DNA of 64,000 nt from Aspidiotus rigidus (Eukaryota > Arthropoda > Insecta > Hemiptera > Diaspididae), in NCBI GenBank assembly GCA_035079385.1, contig JAVHKY010000037.1, positions 3,534,001-3,598,000 on the forward strand, given 5' to 3'. Numbering within the stretch: the first letter of the stretch is position 1; each line of letters opens with the position of its first letter. Under the pieces are notes generated by a model that ran no database searches, was not told the origin of the DNA, and was given only the letters and a program-made list of their open reading frames with translations. A program made the position numbers and the translations under genes. This document shows, piece after piece, positions 34,331 through 45,540 of the stretch.

Positions 34331-36767
34331 GGAGATACTGTTCACTTGTTAGCTTATGATAAATAGTAAAATTTTTTTTGGATGTCGAGAATCTACAAAA
34401 ACAATCAAATTAACTCATCAAGGGTAAAGAATGAAAACTGCTGGTATAAATACCCCGATAATAATAAAGTGATTCTTACAAATAAATTTAAGGATTATTA
34501 AAGAGAGAAATAAGCAGCAATTACACGAATGCTTGTTATCATACGTTCGAATGTTGAGACATTGACTCATCCTTTCCCCTTACATTACTTATCCTATCGG
34601 GATAATGTATTCAAAAAATATTCTGGGAATTGTCCTCTCGATTTAGAGCCAAAAAATTCAGTCTTAACGCTTTCAGGGGTCGCTCGGAGAGAAAAAAATC
34701 CCTGATCTTTTGGTCCTTGTTCTCCAGGAGTTTCAGTAGTAAATTTTATATTGATGAGGGTTTAAATTACAAATAGGTTGTTTTTCTTTCAACCGCCACT
34801 GTATTACACAAAATTAATGATAGACTCTAAAGGACCGACAATATCTAAATTTGAAAACTTCTAAGCGCACCATTTTCCAAAAGCTCGTTATAAACCTCAA
34901 AGAACGTGGATAAAAATTCAAATATTCGCCATAGACCAACAAAATTAACGTGAAGTATTGAAATACAAACTGGCGAACTAATTTTAAGCGCCGATCAACT
35001 TATAATTAAGCTTCCAGTTTCATTGAACTACTATAGGTATAGACTTTCCACGCGGACAGTATGTTAGCCTAAGCGTTTATAGCGCGAAAGATAAGCTACG
35101 AAATAAATTAGCGAGCTACTAGCTTTTCGAAAAATACCAAGGTTTTAACTCACGATGTAGGAAAATATAGACTGCGCATATTAATTAAACGGCAAACATA
35201 ATGATACAACGCGTCCCGTTTTCTGATGCAAATTCTATAATCTTCGAACGACGATGCGACAAGATAAAACGAATTGCTGCAATTAAGTACGGTTACAGCG
35301 TAGGCTGTTTTTTTTTCTTTCTTCTTTTTTTTTCGCTCTAATTGCAAATAAAAATTTATCAAATTTTTTCGTATAGTTTTGTTTTTGTTTTTTTTTTTTT
35401 TTTCAAACACGTGTTTTCAGACGAAATACTGTAATTGCTGATTAATATCAAACGTTAAACGTTGGAAATTTTCTTCATCCACTGTGTTTCATACGCAAAC
35501 GAGACAACCAGCAAACCGCGACAAGACTTTAAAAAACAACTTCGATAATGAGGGGCGGGATGTTAGCGAAGATCACACGCCATAATGAGAGAAACGAATT
35601 CACTTAGCCGATGCCTCATGCGAATATACCAAGTACAAATACTCCGAAGAACATTTCAATTAACCTACTTATAAGCAGACTACACTATTTACCGTTTAAA
35701 ATATATCACACATCTTATCGCACACCATCGTGAACACGAGTACATACAAATCGATACGAAAAATTACAATCTAATTGAAAGCGTTATATTATCCTCCCTG
35801 CCACCGCGACAATCTCGAGATACAACAACTCGCAGACATAATCATTATTCAATTTCGCAATAATTTTATGCCCGTCTAAAGCGAGCCCACAAACATAGAA
35901 AGGTCAAGCCTACACTGTTGAATGAACTTCTTGTTGTAAATATTGCTTCTACATATTTCTTTTTTTTTTTCTACACAAGCGCGGCATCGAGATTGATCTA
36001 CGAAATCGATCACAATTGCTTAATTACGATTCGCTATGCACGCGTATAGCATGCTTCGAACTGTCCTCCGAAAACGTAGTAAATTACTAACATACAATAT
36101 CAAATGAGGGGAAGTTGCAAATTTAGTGTTTTAGCAACTTCGCGATGGTGTCCAATGTCTAACGTAAATACAGGTATTATTTCCAAGTCAGATGGAGCAG
36201 GTGCAAAAATGTGTACTTGAAATTTACAACACTTAGTTGAGGTATCTTTGTATTTTCATTAGAGAAGATAAAAATAGACGCGCTTTCAATACTTCGTTGA
36301 TGGCTGACATCTAAAAAGTAAGCTTATTATACTGGGAAAATCCGACAAGAGACGAAAACTTCAGAACCCAAACAAGTGGAACGGTACCTTCTTTCGTTTC
36401 TTTACGAATTCGTATAGATCCAGAACCAACTTCCTCGCTTCTGAATCTATTTGAACATATTCCACATTCGACGAATTTCATACTTCTTTTTAATAAAGTA
36501 GAATGTCGAGACAGATTTGCTATTTGCCGCTTTGAGGAATTGCAAAATTTTTACAATGTATTCCTCGGTATATAAATTCAATAATCAAATACATAACAAT
36601 GATACATCCAGGATATCATTAATCTAAACTTATTCCTTTCCTTTACCAGGTATACAAACATTCAATGTCCTTCTTGTTTTTACGGATTTTCACGAGTAAG
36701 TCAAGGCCACATTTACCTTATGACGTTATAAGCGAGCCGAAATCGTGGACCAGCTCGTGGACACATA
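34331..36767. other. 2.4 kb of unannotated AT-rich sequence
   Basis: No coding family or repeat is recognised. T-rich and A-rich tracts lie at 35310-35402 and 35957-35970. Confidence 0.5.
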
Positions 36768-37104
36768 AAAAATTTTCTGGCATAGCCAAATAAAGGAAAA
36801 TCATGTTCCATGTCTTTTATATTTTATCAGTCATCTTGAAATATTTCAGTCTAGGCTTCTACTAGGTCAAGTGTTCGTGAGATATTATTCGTTTACCCCT
36901 TTACCTATCTTGGCGTCGTATAAGTCTTGTATGAGAAATATTTTGAGGTAATTGTGGGTGTTCTATATTTTGAGGTATCAACTTTCGTGGGGCGAACGAG
37001 CGATCTCGCTGTTGTATTGGAATGGTATGAGACAATTCAAGTCTAGGGGACTTGGAAAAATTTCGACTATCCAGCCATATATGATAGGAAGAGGAACTTA
37101 GAAA
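36768..37104. repeat. repeat family A copy joined to a family B unit
   Basis: The end motif at 36768-36822 (AAAATTTTCTGGCATAGCC, then AAATAAAGGAAAATCATG) is followed by CTAGGCTTCTACTAGGTC and GGGGCGAACGAGCGATCTCG (36991-37010). Then a family B unit follows (GGGACTTGGAAAAATTTCG, then CATATATGATAGGAAGAGG; about 37050-37092). Confidence 0.65.
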
Positions 37105-37892
37105 ATTTTCTAATTATTAATTATATTAATTATTTAATTATTTATTTATTTAATTATTTGATTATTTATTATTTAATTATTAATTAATTAATTATTTATT
37201 ATTATTACGCGGGGTGTACTCGCGAATTTCTGAATCACCCACGGGGTAGAGATTTTCTAGTTATTAATTATATTAATTATTTAATTATTTATTTATTTAA
37301 TTATTTAATTATTTAATTATTAATTAATTAATTATTTATTATTATTACGCGGGGTGTACTCGCGAATTTCTGAATCACCCACGGGGTAGAGATTTTCTAA
37401 TTATTGATTATATTAATTATTTAATCATTTATTTATTTAATTATTTAATTATTAATTAATTAATTATTTATTATTATTACGCGGGGTGTACTCGCGAATT
37501 TCTGAATCACCCACGGGGTAGAGATTTTCTAATTATTAATTATATTAATTATTTAATTATTTATTTATTTATTAATTATTATTATTACGCGGGGTGTACT
37601 CGCGAATTTCTGAATCACCCGCGGGGTAGAGATGTGCACGGACGCACGGTAATTAATTATTCAATTATTTAATTATTTATTAATTAATTAATATAATTAT
37701 TTATTATCATTACGCGGGGTGTACTCGCGAATTTCTAAATCACCCACGGGGTAGAGATTTTCTAATTAATAATTATATTAATTATTTAATTATTTATTCA
37801 TTTAATTATTTAATTATTTATTAATTAATTATTTATCATCATTACGCGGGGTGTACTCGCGAATTTCTGAATCACCCACGGGGTAGAGATTT
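37105..37892. repeat. minisatellite, six cores with AT-rich spacers
   Basis: A ~47-bp GC-rich core begins ATTACGCGGGGTGTACTCGC and ends CACCCACGGGGTAGAGAT. It recurs with cores starting near 37205, 37346, 37478, 37586, 37711 and 37843. Between cores are 60-90 bp of TTAATTA/TTATT low-complexity sequence of varying length, so the period runs from about 108 to 141 bp. The cores are nearly identical while the spacers vary. Within each core GGGTG and CACCC can pair. A partial core also occurs at about 37927 and a variant at 18787. Confidence 0.95.
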
Positions 37893-39157
37893 CTCTTGAA
37901 GGGGGGGGGGGGGAGGAGGAGGAGGAGGGGTGTACTCGCGAGTTTCAAAATCGGGGTCCGGCGAGAGAAAAGACATGGAACATGTCAAAAGCTCTATATT
38001 AGAGGTATGTGTGATTTTTCGGCACGAAAGGAAAAGTCTAAAATCACGAATCACTTTGAGCGGGAAATAATCAATTCACGAAAAAAAAATCGAAGTGAAC
38101 GTAAAAAAAATACATCAAACGAAAAAATAAGAAAATCACAAAAAAACAAGACTGAGTCGCCATGCGCCTCAGTATCCGGGTCTCTTGGTTTTTTTTAGCG
38201 GAGAACCCGCTATCCCTTTTGTTGGGGGTATTTCCAGGAAATTTTCGCCCGCGAGCGAGGTTGATGACACCACAAAGAGGGGAGGGGGACTTGGAAAAAT
38301 TCCTACCTCCGGGCTATATATGATAAGAGGGGGACTTGAAAAGACAACGGTTTCCTTGAAATTGCAGCGCGTTCAAATTGTCACGTCATGATTTTCAGGA
38401 CTTGGAAAAACTTCAGGCTCTAAGGGACTCGGGACCCCGGCCCCGCTGCCATTGCAGTTCTGCAATGGCATCTAACTTTTTTTTTCTAATTGACTGTTAC
38501 ATGACGGAAATTTATTTTTCAGTTTTTTTCGACAAATCTGGAGCTTCTTTTCCTACCAAGATGTAGAGCTCAAGAGATCTTGATTTTTTCTATGTCAAAA
38601 TCTGGAAACCAAGAGATCTGCATCTTTGTTTCACTCTGATCTGGAATCTCAGTGACTTATTATTTATACATACGGTAGGTATTACGATTAAGGAAGTATC
38701 GAGAAGAAACTTCCTTAAAGACTGTATAGAAATTTGAAAAATGCTACGCAAAAATAAAATCATAGGTGACACAGAATATGTAATACGTGCACTATTAATC
38801 AAACGATATACTATCATCAATATTGATGTTCGAAGACTATGCTGGGTCACCTTGGTCACTCTTCACGAAGACTGTCCGAGAAATAAAATTTGCCAGGCAA
38901 AAATTAAATCTCAAGACACAGAGAATGTATATGTTGAGTGACCTGAAATTTGGAAATTGCTATGCATTACTTGAGTGACGTCACTACACATTTTTCCGGT
39001 GAGAACTTTTTTTTCTTTTTTTTCGCAATTGCATAGGGGCTTTTGTTTTGCCGGAGGCAAGAGCCCCAAAAAGGGATTTGACCGAAAAAATTAATAAAAA
39101 CGAAATAAAATAAGATAATGTTCCAAAAGTTGAAAATGATTAACGATGCTTCGCTGA
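37893..39157. other. unannotated sequence with family B words and a small palindrome
   Basis: A G-run and GAGGAGGAGG lie near 37901-37928. 38195-38224 has TTTTAGCGGAGAACCCGCTA, found again at 45297. 38283-38345 holds two family B units. A perfect 11-bp-arm hairpin, TGCCATTGCAG-TT-CTGCAATGGCA, lies at 38447-38470. No coding gene is supported; the Lys-rich frame at 37896-38198 is low-complexity. Confidence 0.5.
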
Positions 39158-39600
39158 TTATTGAATTAGCAGCGCACGTTTTGCATTGCTCGGTCTTTCT
39201 TGCCTTTGTTTCTGGCCCAATGGTATCGCCTTTGCTTTCAAGGGACCGGTGAGTAATACAGTATGCTTGCATTGCAAGCTTTTCGAAAATGGAGGGCATG
39301 TACACGTTGATTTATTTAAATCATTGCGATTAATCATCAAGACCCAAATGCCAAACCTTTAGGTTTTGAAGTTGTCAAAAGTTGCGCCACTTTCTATCCT
39401 CCCTGAAGAATTTTGACAGCATTTTCTCAGTTATTGAAGACTTATTTCTATTCGACGATTTCACGAAGTATTGCAAGCAACCATCTTCCTTACATAAACG
39501 CTGAAAGATTGCTTTGTCTGCGGCAGCCCACTGGTAAGCCGCAGTCCACAGTTGTAATGAAATGTATGGAATCTCTACAAACACAATGCAGTTGGACGAA
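39158..39600 (-). pseudogene. MULE (Mutator-like) transposase C-terminus with SWIM zinc finger
   Basis: Minus strand. 39584-39375 reads WAAADKAIFQRLCKEDGCLQ, then SSITEKMLSKFFREDRKW. After a break, 39340-39158 reads NKSTCTCPPFSKSLQCKHTV, then GPLKAKAIPLGQKQRQERPS and NAKRALLIQ with a stop at 39160-39158. CxC, 9-10 residues, CxH is the SWIM zinc finger found near the C-terminus of MULE transposases. The following P-x-GxK-x-RP-K-A-KAL-x-Q tail is typical of the invertebrate MULE group. Nothing of the catalytic DDE core is recognisable upstream, so this is a 3' remnant. Confidence 0.78.
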
Positions 39601-41494
39601 CTCGTTTTGCGTCTTTCGGACCACTCCCAAACAAGATCAACAACTTTTGTTTTTTTTTTGTTTTCTTCTTTTTATTTTGTTTGAAAGCATTAAACTTTTC
39701 GTTGATTTTGGATCATATTTTCGTTATTTTTCATTCTTTTTTCGTGCTTCTGTTTTCCGTTTAAAAGCCTTTTTCATTTCGTGCAGTTTAATATCACTCG
39801 TTATGTATTTGCTCAGGAGGGTTCATCGCAATAATTCAGGACGAGCAGCCCCCGGGGCAAAAAAAAAACGCATGATCTAAAATTTGGTCTGCGAAGGAAT
39901 TTCAAAAAGTACATTGTTATGACCAGTAAATGGTCTTGTACATTCAGCGTGTGTCTTCAATGTTGGTGTCGTCTACTTGCGATTTCAGCTATTAGAATCG
40001 AATCACCTTCCGACCACCGCACCGTAATGAATTGAAGTAAATGCTAGTCTCTTGACCAGTGTGGTTGTCCGTAAGCCTACAATACTTGAACCAACTTTTC
40101 TTAGGACGTCGCAAGCGGAGATAAGATCAGCTGACGATCAGCCGACAATTCGAGAAACGAGGTGTTTGGGCTACAATTAGGAGACAAGGGCTATTGGGAG
40201 AAAGGGATGTAACAACGCCAAAAGAGTAACTGCCCAGAGAAAATGGTCCACTCAACAATTTCGCGAAATTCATAATGCGGCCCTTCACACAGCTAAGATT
40301 TGCCCAAGCCTACAATGATCGGAAGAATCTTTGGTCTAGGAAACTGATAGTTCGATCGTGTACTCGTATACGAAACACTAAAGCTATGTTCCACCTTACT
40401 ATTAGATCTTATTTTTTGTCGTATATTTTCTGATTTACAATTCGTGAATTCCTATTTAGACAAGACGAGTACGTATCATCTACACTATATGAGCTTGCGA
40501 ATTATATTCCGTTTGACCGGATGAAAATGAGTCAACGTTTTTAAACTCAAACGATCTAAATAGTGGGAAATTATTGTTGAATCATCCGATAAAAGATTAC
40601 GCGAGTGAATAGTGTATGTTTTATTTAAAATAATAGTGCAGTTCGCTGGAAAGTACGTAATTATTTTTAGTCCGTCGATAATTCCATTCACACCAACAAC
40701 AGAATACATAAATAAATAAATATCGATACTTTCACGTGATGATTCATTCCTCACGAGTCCGAAAAGAACGTTAGTTGACCTACAAATTTCATGTTCGATA
40801 TGGCAGTATTGTACGAGAAAGAATTTTACCTCATTTTTAACAGAGTCAAGTAGAAGTAAACTCAACGTTACGAATCTATTACTCGAGAGACAAAGAATTT
40901 CAAGTTAAAAGATTGAAAGATACTGGTAAATTTCACCAACCATTTTAAGCTAAAAAGAATATTCTGGTCAAAATTTATCTCAGGCAATACGAATTTGTAA
41001 GCTGCATGTTAAAACGGCATCGCTTCAAGGTCGGATTGATTATATATCTTTGCGAAAATATACATATTCGAAATTGAAACTCGTCAAGAACTTACCTAAA
41101 TAATTACAAGTACATACTTATTAACGAAAAAAAAAAAAATGGAAAAGGTATGAAAAAGACGAACACTTTCTGTTGGCGCCAGACGCGAGAAAAAATTAGC
41201 CAACGCGACAAATTTTACTCAACTTGAAATTTCATACTGACCGACAGATGGTAAAATAATGCTGATTCATTTCAGTAACCATTTTACATTGTTTTGTTAA
41301 ACAAATCCAGAAAACCGTGAGACGACCTTGGCCGAGAAGCCGAAGTCCAACAGGAAATTTAATTTCCTTTATTAAGATTTAGGTGTTTTCTGTTGCTCCA
41401 AAGAAGTGAATTAGAAAAGTTCTATCGCACTTTTAGAGCAGCGGAAACGGGCTTCTCGCTCGTAAGGAATATTTGACATCTCGAAGCTGTCTAA
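39601..41494. other. unannotated sequence
   Basis: 39640-39790 is T-rich on the plus strand. No supported coding. A minus-strand frame at 40485-40865 (126 codons) has no recognisable domain and is probably chance in AT-rich DNA. Confidence 0.45.
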
Positions 41495-41588
41495 GAACTC
41501 CACTACATAAGCTGCTAGCAACCAAACCAAAAGATTTTGGTTTAGTTGCTCGAGCAACTTGACGGTTGCTGCTTATGTAGCGGAGCTC
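41495..41588. repeat. imperfect 94-bp foldback
   Basis: The outer arms GAACTCCACTACATAAGC (41495-41512) and the complement of 41571-41588 match at 16 of 18 positions. An inner stem, AAACCAAAA with TTTTGGTTT around GAT, closes the tip. The right side carries about 20 extra bases (GTTGCTCGAGCAAC, itself a perfect palindrome). It could be a small MITE or a structured transcript; no target duplication is seen. Confidence 0.55.
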
Positions 41589-42092
41589 AAAGAACCATAA
41601 CAAAATCTTGTATCCATGACCCAAAGTAATTCCCTCGAATCTACCTGAGAGTTTATTTCGTCATGTGACTTTAACCTCAGCCCTTAAGCATATTTTTAGG
41701 ATCATAACTTTCTTCTACTCAAGTTCAAGTGACCCAAGCACTCTACTCACGGTCATATTAGGCATAATATTTCTTAGAAGTCGTTGAAGGATGTAGGAAT
41801 TAGTAACAACTGATAGTAATTGAAAGACTTGAAAGGTATGACGAAGGGAGAAAAGAGAACGAGGGTTTTCACTTCAGACGACAAAATACTTTGTTTCTCA
41901 ATGATTCCACAACTTGATGGATACAGACGTGTTTATTTCTTCATGTCAGCGGCTTTTGCTGAAGATCTTACTCCAATTTGGAATAGACTATAGAATACCA
42001 TTTCACATTGTTTAATTGCACCGTCTTCTCTCATTTTCATTGACTAAATTTATCCAAGTCGGCCACAGAAAGATGGGAAACATAAGAAAATA
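41589..42092. other. unannotated sequence
   Basis: Nothing recognised. Confidence 0.5.
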
Positions 42093-42320
42093 TTTTCTGA
42101 TGTAGCCAAATAAATGAAGACCATGTTTCGTGTCTGTTTACGTGATCACTCCAAACCCCACCCCCTTCTTAATCTAGAGAAGCCAACTTCTGTCTAGTAT
42201 ATTAAAGGTATACAGTATACTAGGCTCGTGGCTCCATTGAAAAGCTCCTCCTGTTTAGCGTAGTATAACTCTAGACCTTAGTTCTAGAAACTCGTGCCTA
42301 CTTCTAGTGTAGGCAAATTA
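42093..42320. repeat. repeat family A copy
   Basis: The end motif at 42093-42146 (AATATTTTCTGATGTAGCCA, then AATAAATGAAGACCATG) is followed by CTAG/TATA words (TCTAGTATATTAAAGG, ATACTAGGCTCG) to about 42320. Same orientation as the 18.3 and 36.8 kb copies. Confidence 0.7.
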
Positions 42321-43663
42321 GTAGGATTTTTTGAAAAAAAAAAAACATTGCGACATAACAAAGGTCTAATTACTGAAAATGGTCAAAAACATCGTCCTAA
42401 CTTCTCCGCGTTTTTTCTTCGGAGCTTATTTTTTTATGGGGGTTCAAACCCCTCGAAAATCAGTTTTTTGTAAATATCTCGCTAAATACGCATTTTAGAG
42501 AAAAAAGTCATCAGTCCAAAATTATTTCTCGTGAAATTTCCTATTGGACCATGTAATCAGTTTTTAGCCTAAACTGATATTTAGCCTACAAATGTACAAA
42601 GAAATAGCCTCCGCCACCCAAATCTGTAGATAACGCTCCTTTCGACGAGAGTTCGCGTTGTCGCGCGGCGTTAACGCGTCGCCTACGTCGATTCCATTCC
42701 TTCAACGAAACGTACAGTAATTTTTAGGAAAGTAACATGCGTTATATAGGAAGACTAGCGGTTGGCGACGCGCCTCTGGCGCGCCTGACCGCTAGCTGTG
42801 TGTTGAGTAGATATCTGTGTTTTATAGGTATCTGTATCTTGTAGGTATGTGTGTTTTGTAGGTATCTTGGAATTCAGATGAATTTTTAAAAAAGAAACAG
42901 TGGAAAGAGTTTTGCAAAATTCACAACTATTCAGTTCAAAAATAAGAAAATAGACACCAAAAACTGCGACTGTACTTATAAAATATCAAAGTTCCGAGTC
43001 GCACAAAAATAAAATCACCAAATTAGATTTTTTACACACTAATTCACTTGAGAGCTGACTTAACGCGTGAAGCCTGTATCGCAGCAGAATACAGACAAAT
43101 CCATTGACATTTTGCCAGTCCCCAAGAAAACACACGGACAACAGGTAAAAAAAAGGGTCATTTCCGCTAGCCCATACACAGTGCCCACCGTGTCTAGACA
43201 TTGGTTCTTGTATGAGATACCGGATGTAAAATCCTTTATGTAGGTGTTTTTAAAACTGTGAATAAAATAACTTACTTATAGTATGGAAGTACAGCGATTA
43301 CTGTAGTCACAGAATTTCCTCCTAAAAATCTGGAACCGGGCTCATTCGAAAGGAAATTACAGGGGCTACAATTTTTGTTCTCTTCAATTTTTCATAAAAA
43401 TGAGTTATACTCGAGTTATCACAATAATTCAATTTTCGAAACTGCGCCACTCAACGCGCTCATCATCCATTCGGAATACGGAAGGAGTTTCCACAAATGG
43501 TACGACATTCACGCACGCAGGATCACGGCGGTCGGACCAGTTCCTTTCCAATTCGCATGACAAATTGACTTACTATCCCTGCATCCTCACACTTATTTTA
43601 TATTTATTTATTGTTTTTTAATTTTTATTTGAACTGTCTGTAGGACATCCACAAATGAGTGTT
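42321..43663. other. unannotated sequence with a CpG-rich hairpin and short tandem repeat
   Basis: 42650-42690 and 42760-42800 are unusually CpG-rich for this window. CTAGCGGTTGGCGACGCGCC and GGCGCGCCTGACCGCTAG form a hairpin (42757-42797) with CTAGCGGT arm ends. Directly after it, four ~17-bp units of the type GTAGGTATCTGTGTTTT run to about 42870. The rest is unremarkable. Confidence 0.5.
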
Positions 43664-43900
43664 AAACCAAAAACACTCGAAATCTATCGAAACAAACAAA
43701 TAAACGAAGTAAGTCGTGCACACATACCCTAATAAGTTGTGCACTCAAGACCAAAAACACTGGAAATCCTATAAAACAAACAAATACACGAAGAAAGTAG
43801 TGCACACATCCTCATATATAAGTTGTGCACTCAAGATTCAAAATACTAGAAATTCTAAACGGACGTAGTGCGCATATGAGAACATGCAGAACAATGTGCA
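43664..43900. repeat. tandem repeat, ~85-bp period, about 2.7 units
   Basis: Units begin at about 43666 (ACCAAAAACACTCGAAATC), 43750 (ACCAAAAACACTGGAAATCC) and 43834 (TTCAAAATACTAGAAATTC). They share AACAAACAAATA, CGAAGTAAGTCGTGCACACA and AAGTTGTGCACTCAAGA. The third unit is shortened and more diverged. Confidence 0.85.
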
Positions 43901-43997
43901 ATCCACATTTAATTCATTCAACTATAATATAGCAAGTAAGTAAAACCTGATACAGGAAGAAGAAACAGCAAAGGAGACAATGGAATGCCCTGCCTTC

Positions 43998-44640
43998 ATA
44001 AAAAACAAACGCCGCGAGAAGAGTCCAGATTAACATCCGACTGCCACTTGACACGTGCAGCGTGAAAAGCTTCCTGAAGATCGGAAGGAAGCTCCAAAGG
44101 GGCCTGAAGATTGGACTTCATCAAGAACCTTGATTGCCAAAAAGGGCCTGCGAAAAGGAAGAGTGGAATTGGCAAATCACGGGAAGGATCAGAAGTGTGA
44201 ATATTTTTGAAACAATGAACACTTCAGTACAAGTCAATAATGAAACGCTCGCGGCTATTGCACTGATCCATATAACTACCGCGCATCCCCTTGGCATTAT
44301 ACTTCTGCCGAATCATCTTGTTCTGACGACGAACTTCAGTATTTGACCAACCAGTGAAGATTTCACAACAATGCTCGAAATCCAATGCATTAACCAACTG
44401 ACTCGACTGACTCCTCCGGGATGGAACAACTAGGAAAACACCTCCATCAACAGTCGTACCTCACTCATTGGGGGTTTAGGCTCACTATGGGGAGGCCGTC
44501 TTTACTGTGAAGCCCATCCTGGCTGGAGTTCCTCACAATGAATGCAGCAAAATTATCTTCTTTTGAAATACGAGTCGTGTGCCAGTCCTGGCGTGCATTT
44601 GTGGCGTTCGTTATAATTTCAACGTCGTGTCAGTTTTTTT
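43998..44640 (-). pseudogene. uncharacterised coding-like segment, decayed
   Basis: On the minus strand three open stretches follow each other with few stops. 44621-44466 reads VEIITNATNARQDWHTTRIS, then KEDNFAAFIVRNSSQDG. 44460-44224 (another frame) reads NALDFEHCCEIFTGWSNTEV, then RRQNKMIRQKYNAKGMRGSY and RERFIIDLY. The same frame continues past a stop to 43998 with AGPFWQSRFLMKSNLQAPLE and LQEAFHAARVKWQSDV. Composition and continuity look like old coding sequence rather than chance, but I do not recognise the family. It sits next to fragments of the repetitive family at 44.7-45.3 kb and might belong to the same element. Confidence 0.35.
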
Positions 44641-44739
44641 CCATGGCGGAAGGGGAACTGGCGGTCAATATAATTTTATGGGGCGTGCACTTATATATTT
44701 CCCATTTATTATAGTAAGGCTTGCATGTTATTCTCATTG

Positions 44740-45066
44740 ATAGGTATCATCGAGAAGGACCGAAGGAGTCAAGATGGCACAGTTGATCGGAAGTGCACCA
44801 CCATTGCCCATACCATAATGCAAGCCACTCGGCCGCGTTCATCTAAATCTGCTCTTCTTCTCGGTTTATCCATTATTTTACACAGAAAATTTGAATCGCG
44901 AAATATCTTGACGATGCTGTCAAATATAGGTTTCAGTGCCTCTTACAATGATGTCCTAATGTTCGAAAATAGCGCTACCATCAGTAAGGCGCCAGAACTT
45001 TCACCCGACGCATTTAGTGTATTTGCATTTGACAATGCAGATTTATGCACCCAATGTATGACATGA
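44740..45066 (+). pseudogene. middle part of the large repetitive protein family
   Basis: An open frame reads CTTIAHTIMQATRPRSSKSA, then LLLGLSIILHRKFESRNILT, MLSNIGFSASYNDVLMFENS and FSVFAFDNADLCTQ. From memory, the order QATRPR, then LGL-H-F-S, then L-GF-SY-V-FE-S, then F-DN-D matches the middle of the same large uncharacterised family whose C-terminus lies at 16.2-16.7 kb. A stop follows at 45066. The continuing segment of the family appears on the other strand just downstream (45276-45082), so the copy is rearranged. Confidence 0.6.
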
Positions 45067-45081
45067 GAAGGTGGAAACCAC

Positions 45082-45276
45082 CTAACCAGGGAACAACTCT
45101 CTATTGACATTTTCTTGAGCTTTAAAATATAGAGGTTGATCGAAAATCACAAATATTATTTCTTGATTCTGTTCTTGACTCTTAGAAAGTGCGTGATGCA
45201 TAACGGAGTATTTTGTGTCCAAATTACTGGGAGGAAGATGCGAAAATGGCAAGATGGTAGCCCTATTTTCGAACAT
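45082..45276 (-). pseudogene. inverted neighbouring piece of the repetitive protein family
   Basis: The minus-strand frame reads MFENRATILPFSHLPPSNLD, then MHHALSKSQEQNQEIIFVIF and DQPLYFKAQENV. Its FDQPLY-KA word and the preceding region correspond to the family segment that lies C-terminal to the QATRPR part. Both neighbours contain a FEN-ATI word (44961 onward on plus, 45276 onward on minus), so the junction is a head-to-head arrangement of two partial copies or a local inversion. Confidence 0.5.
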
Positions 45277-45296
45277 TGTTATGTCGCAATATTTTT

Positions 45297-45540
45297 TTAG
45301 CGGGGAACCCGCTATCCATTTTGTTAGGAGATTACATCCTCAGAAAACGTCCGCGTCCGGCAAAAAACGTCCGCGTCCGCAGGTTAGGTTAGGTTACGGG
45401 ACTTAGAAGAATTTCGAGTCTCGAGCTACATATGATAGGAGGGGGACTTGGAAGAATTTCAAGTCTCGAGCTATATATGATAGGAGGGGGACTTGGAAGA
45501 ATTTTAAGTCTCGAGCTATATATAATAGGGGGTAAAAGCT
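45297..45540. repeat. family B array, three to four ~50-bp units
   Basis: It starts with TTAGCGGGGAACCCGCTATC (also at 38198). Units of GGGGGACTTGGAAGAATTTC plus TCGAGCTATATATGATAGGA then repeat at about 45398, 45447 and 45496, nearly identical. TTAGGTTAGGTTA lies near 45383; it is too short to be telomeric. Confidence 0.8.

Noticed and set aside
37100..37900. CRISPR-like array, because of regularly spaced conserved cores.
   Set aside because: Spacers are AT-rich low-complexity variants of each other, the genome is animal, and no cas genes occur; it is a minisatellite.
37896..38198. Lys/Arg-rich 100-codon frame.
   Set aside because: Low-complexity purine-rich sequence following the minisatellite.
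45383..45396. TTAGGTTAGGTTA as interstitial telomeric repeat.
   Set aside because: Barely two units; consistent with chance.
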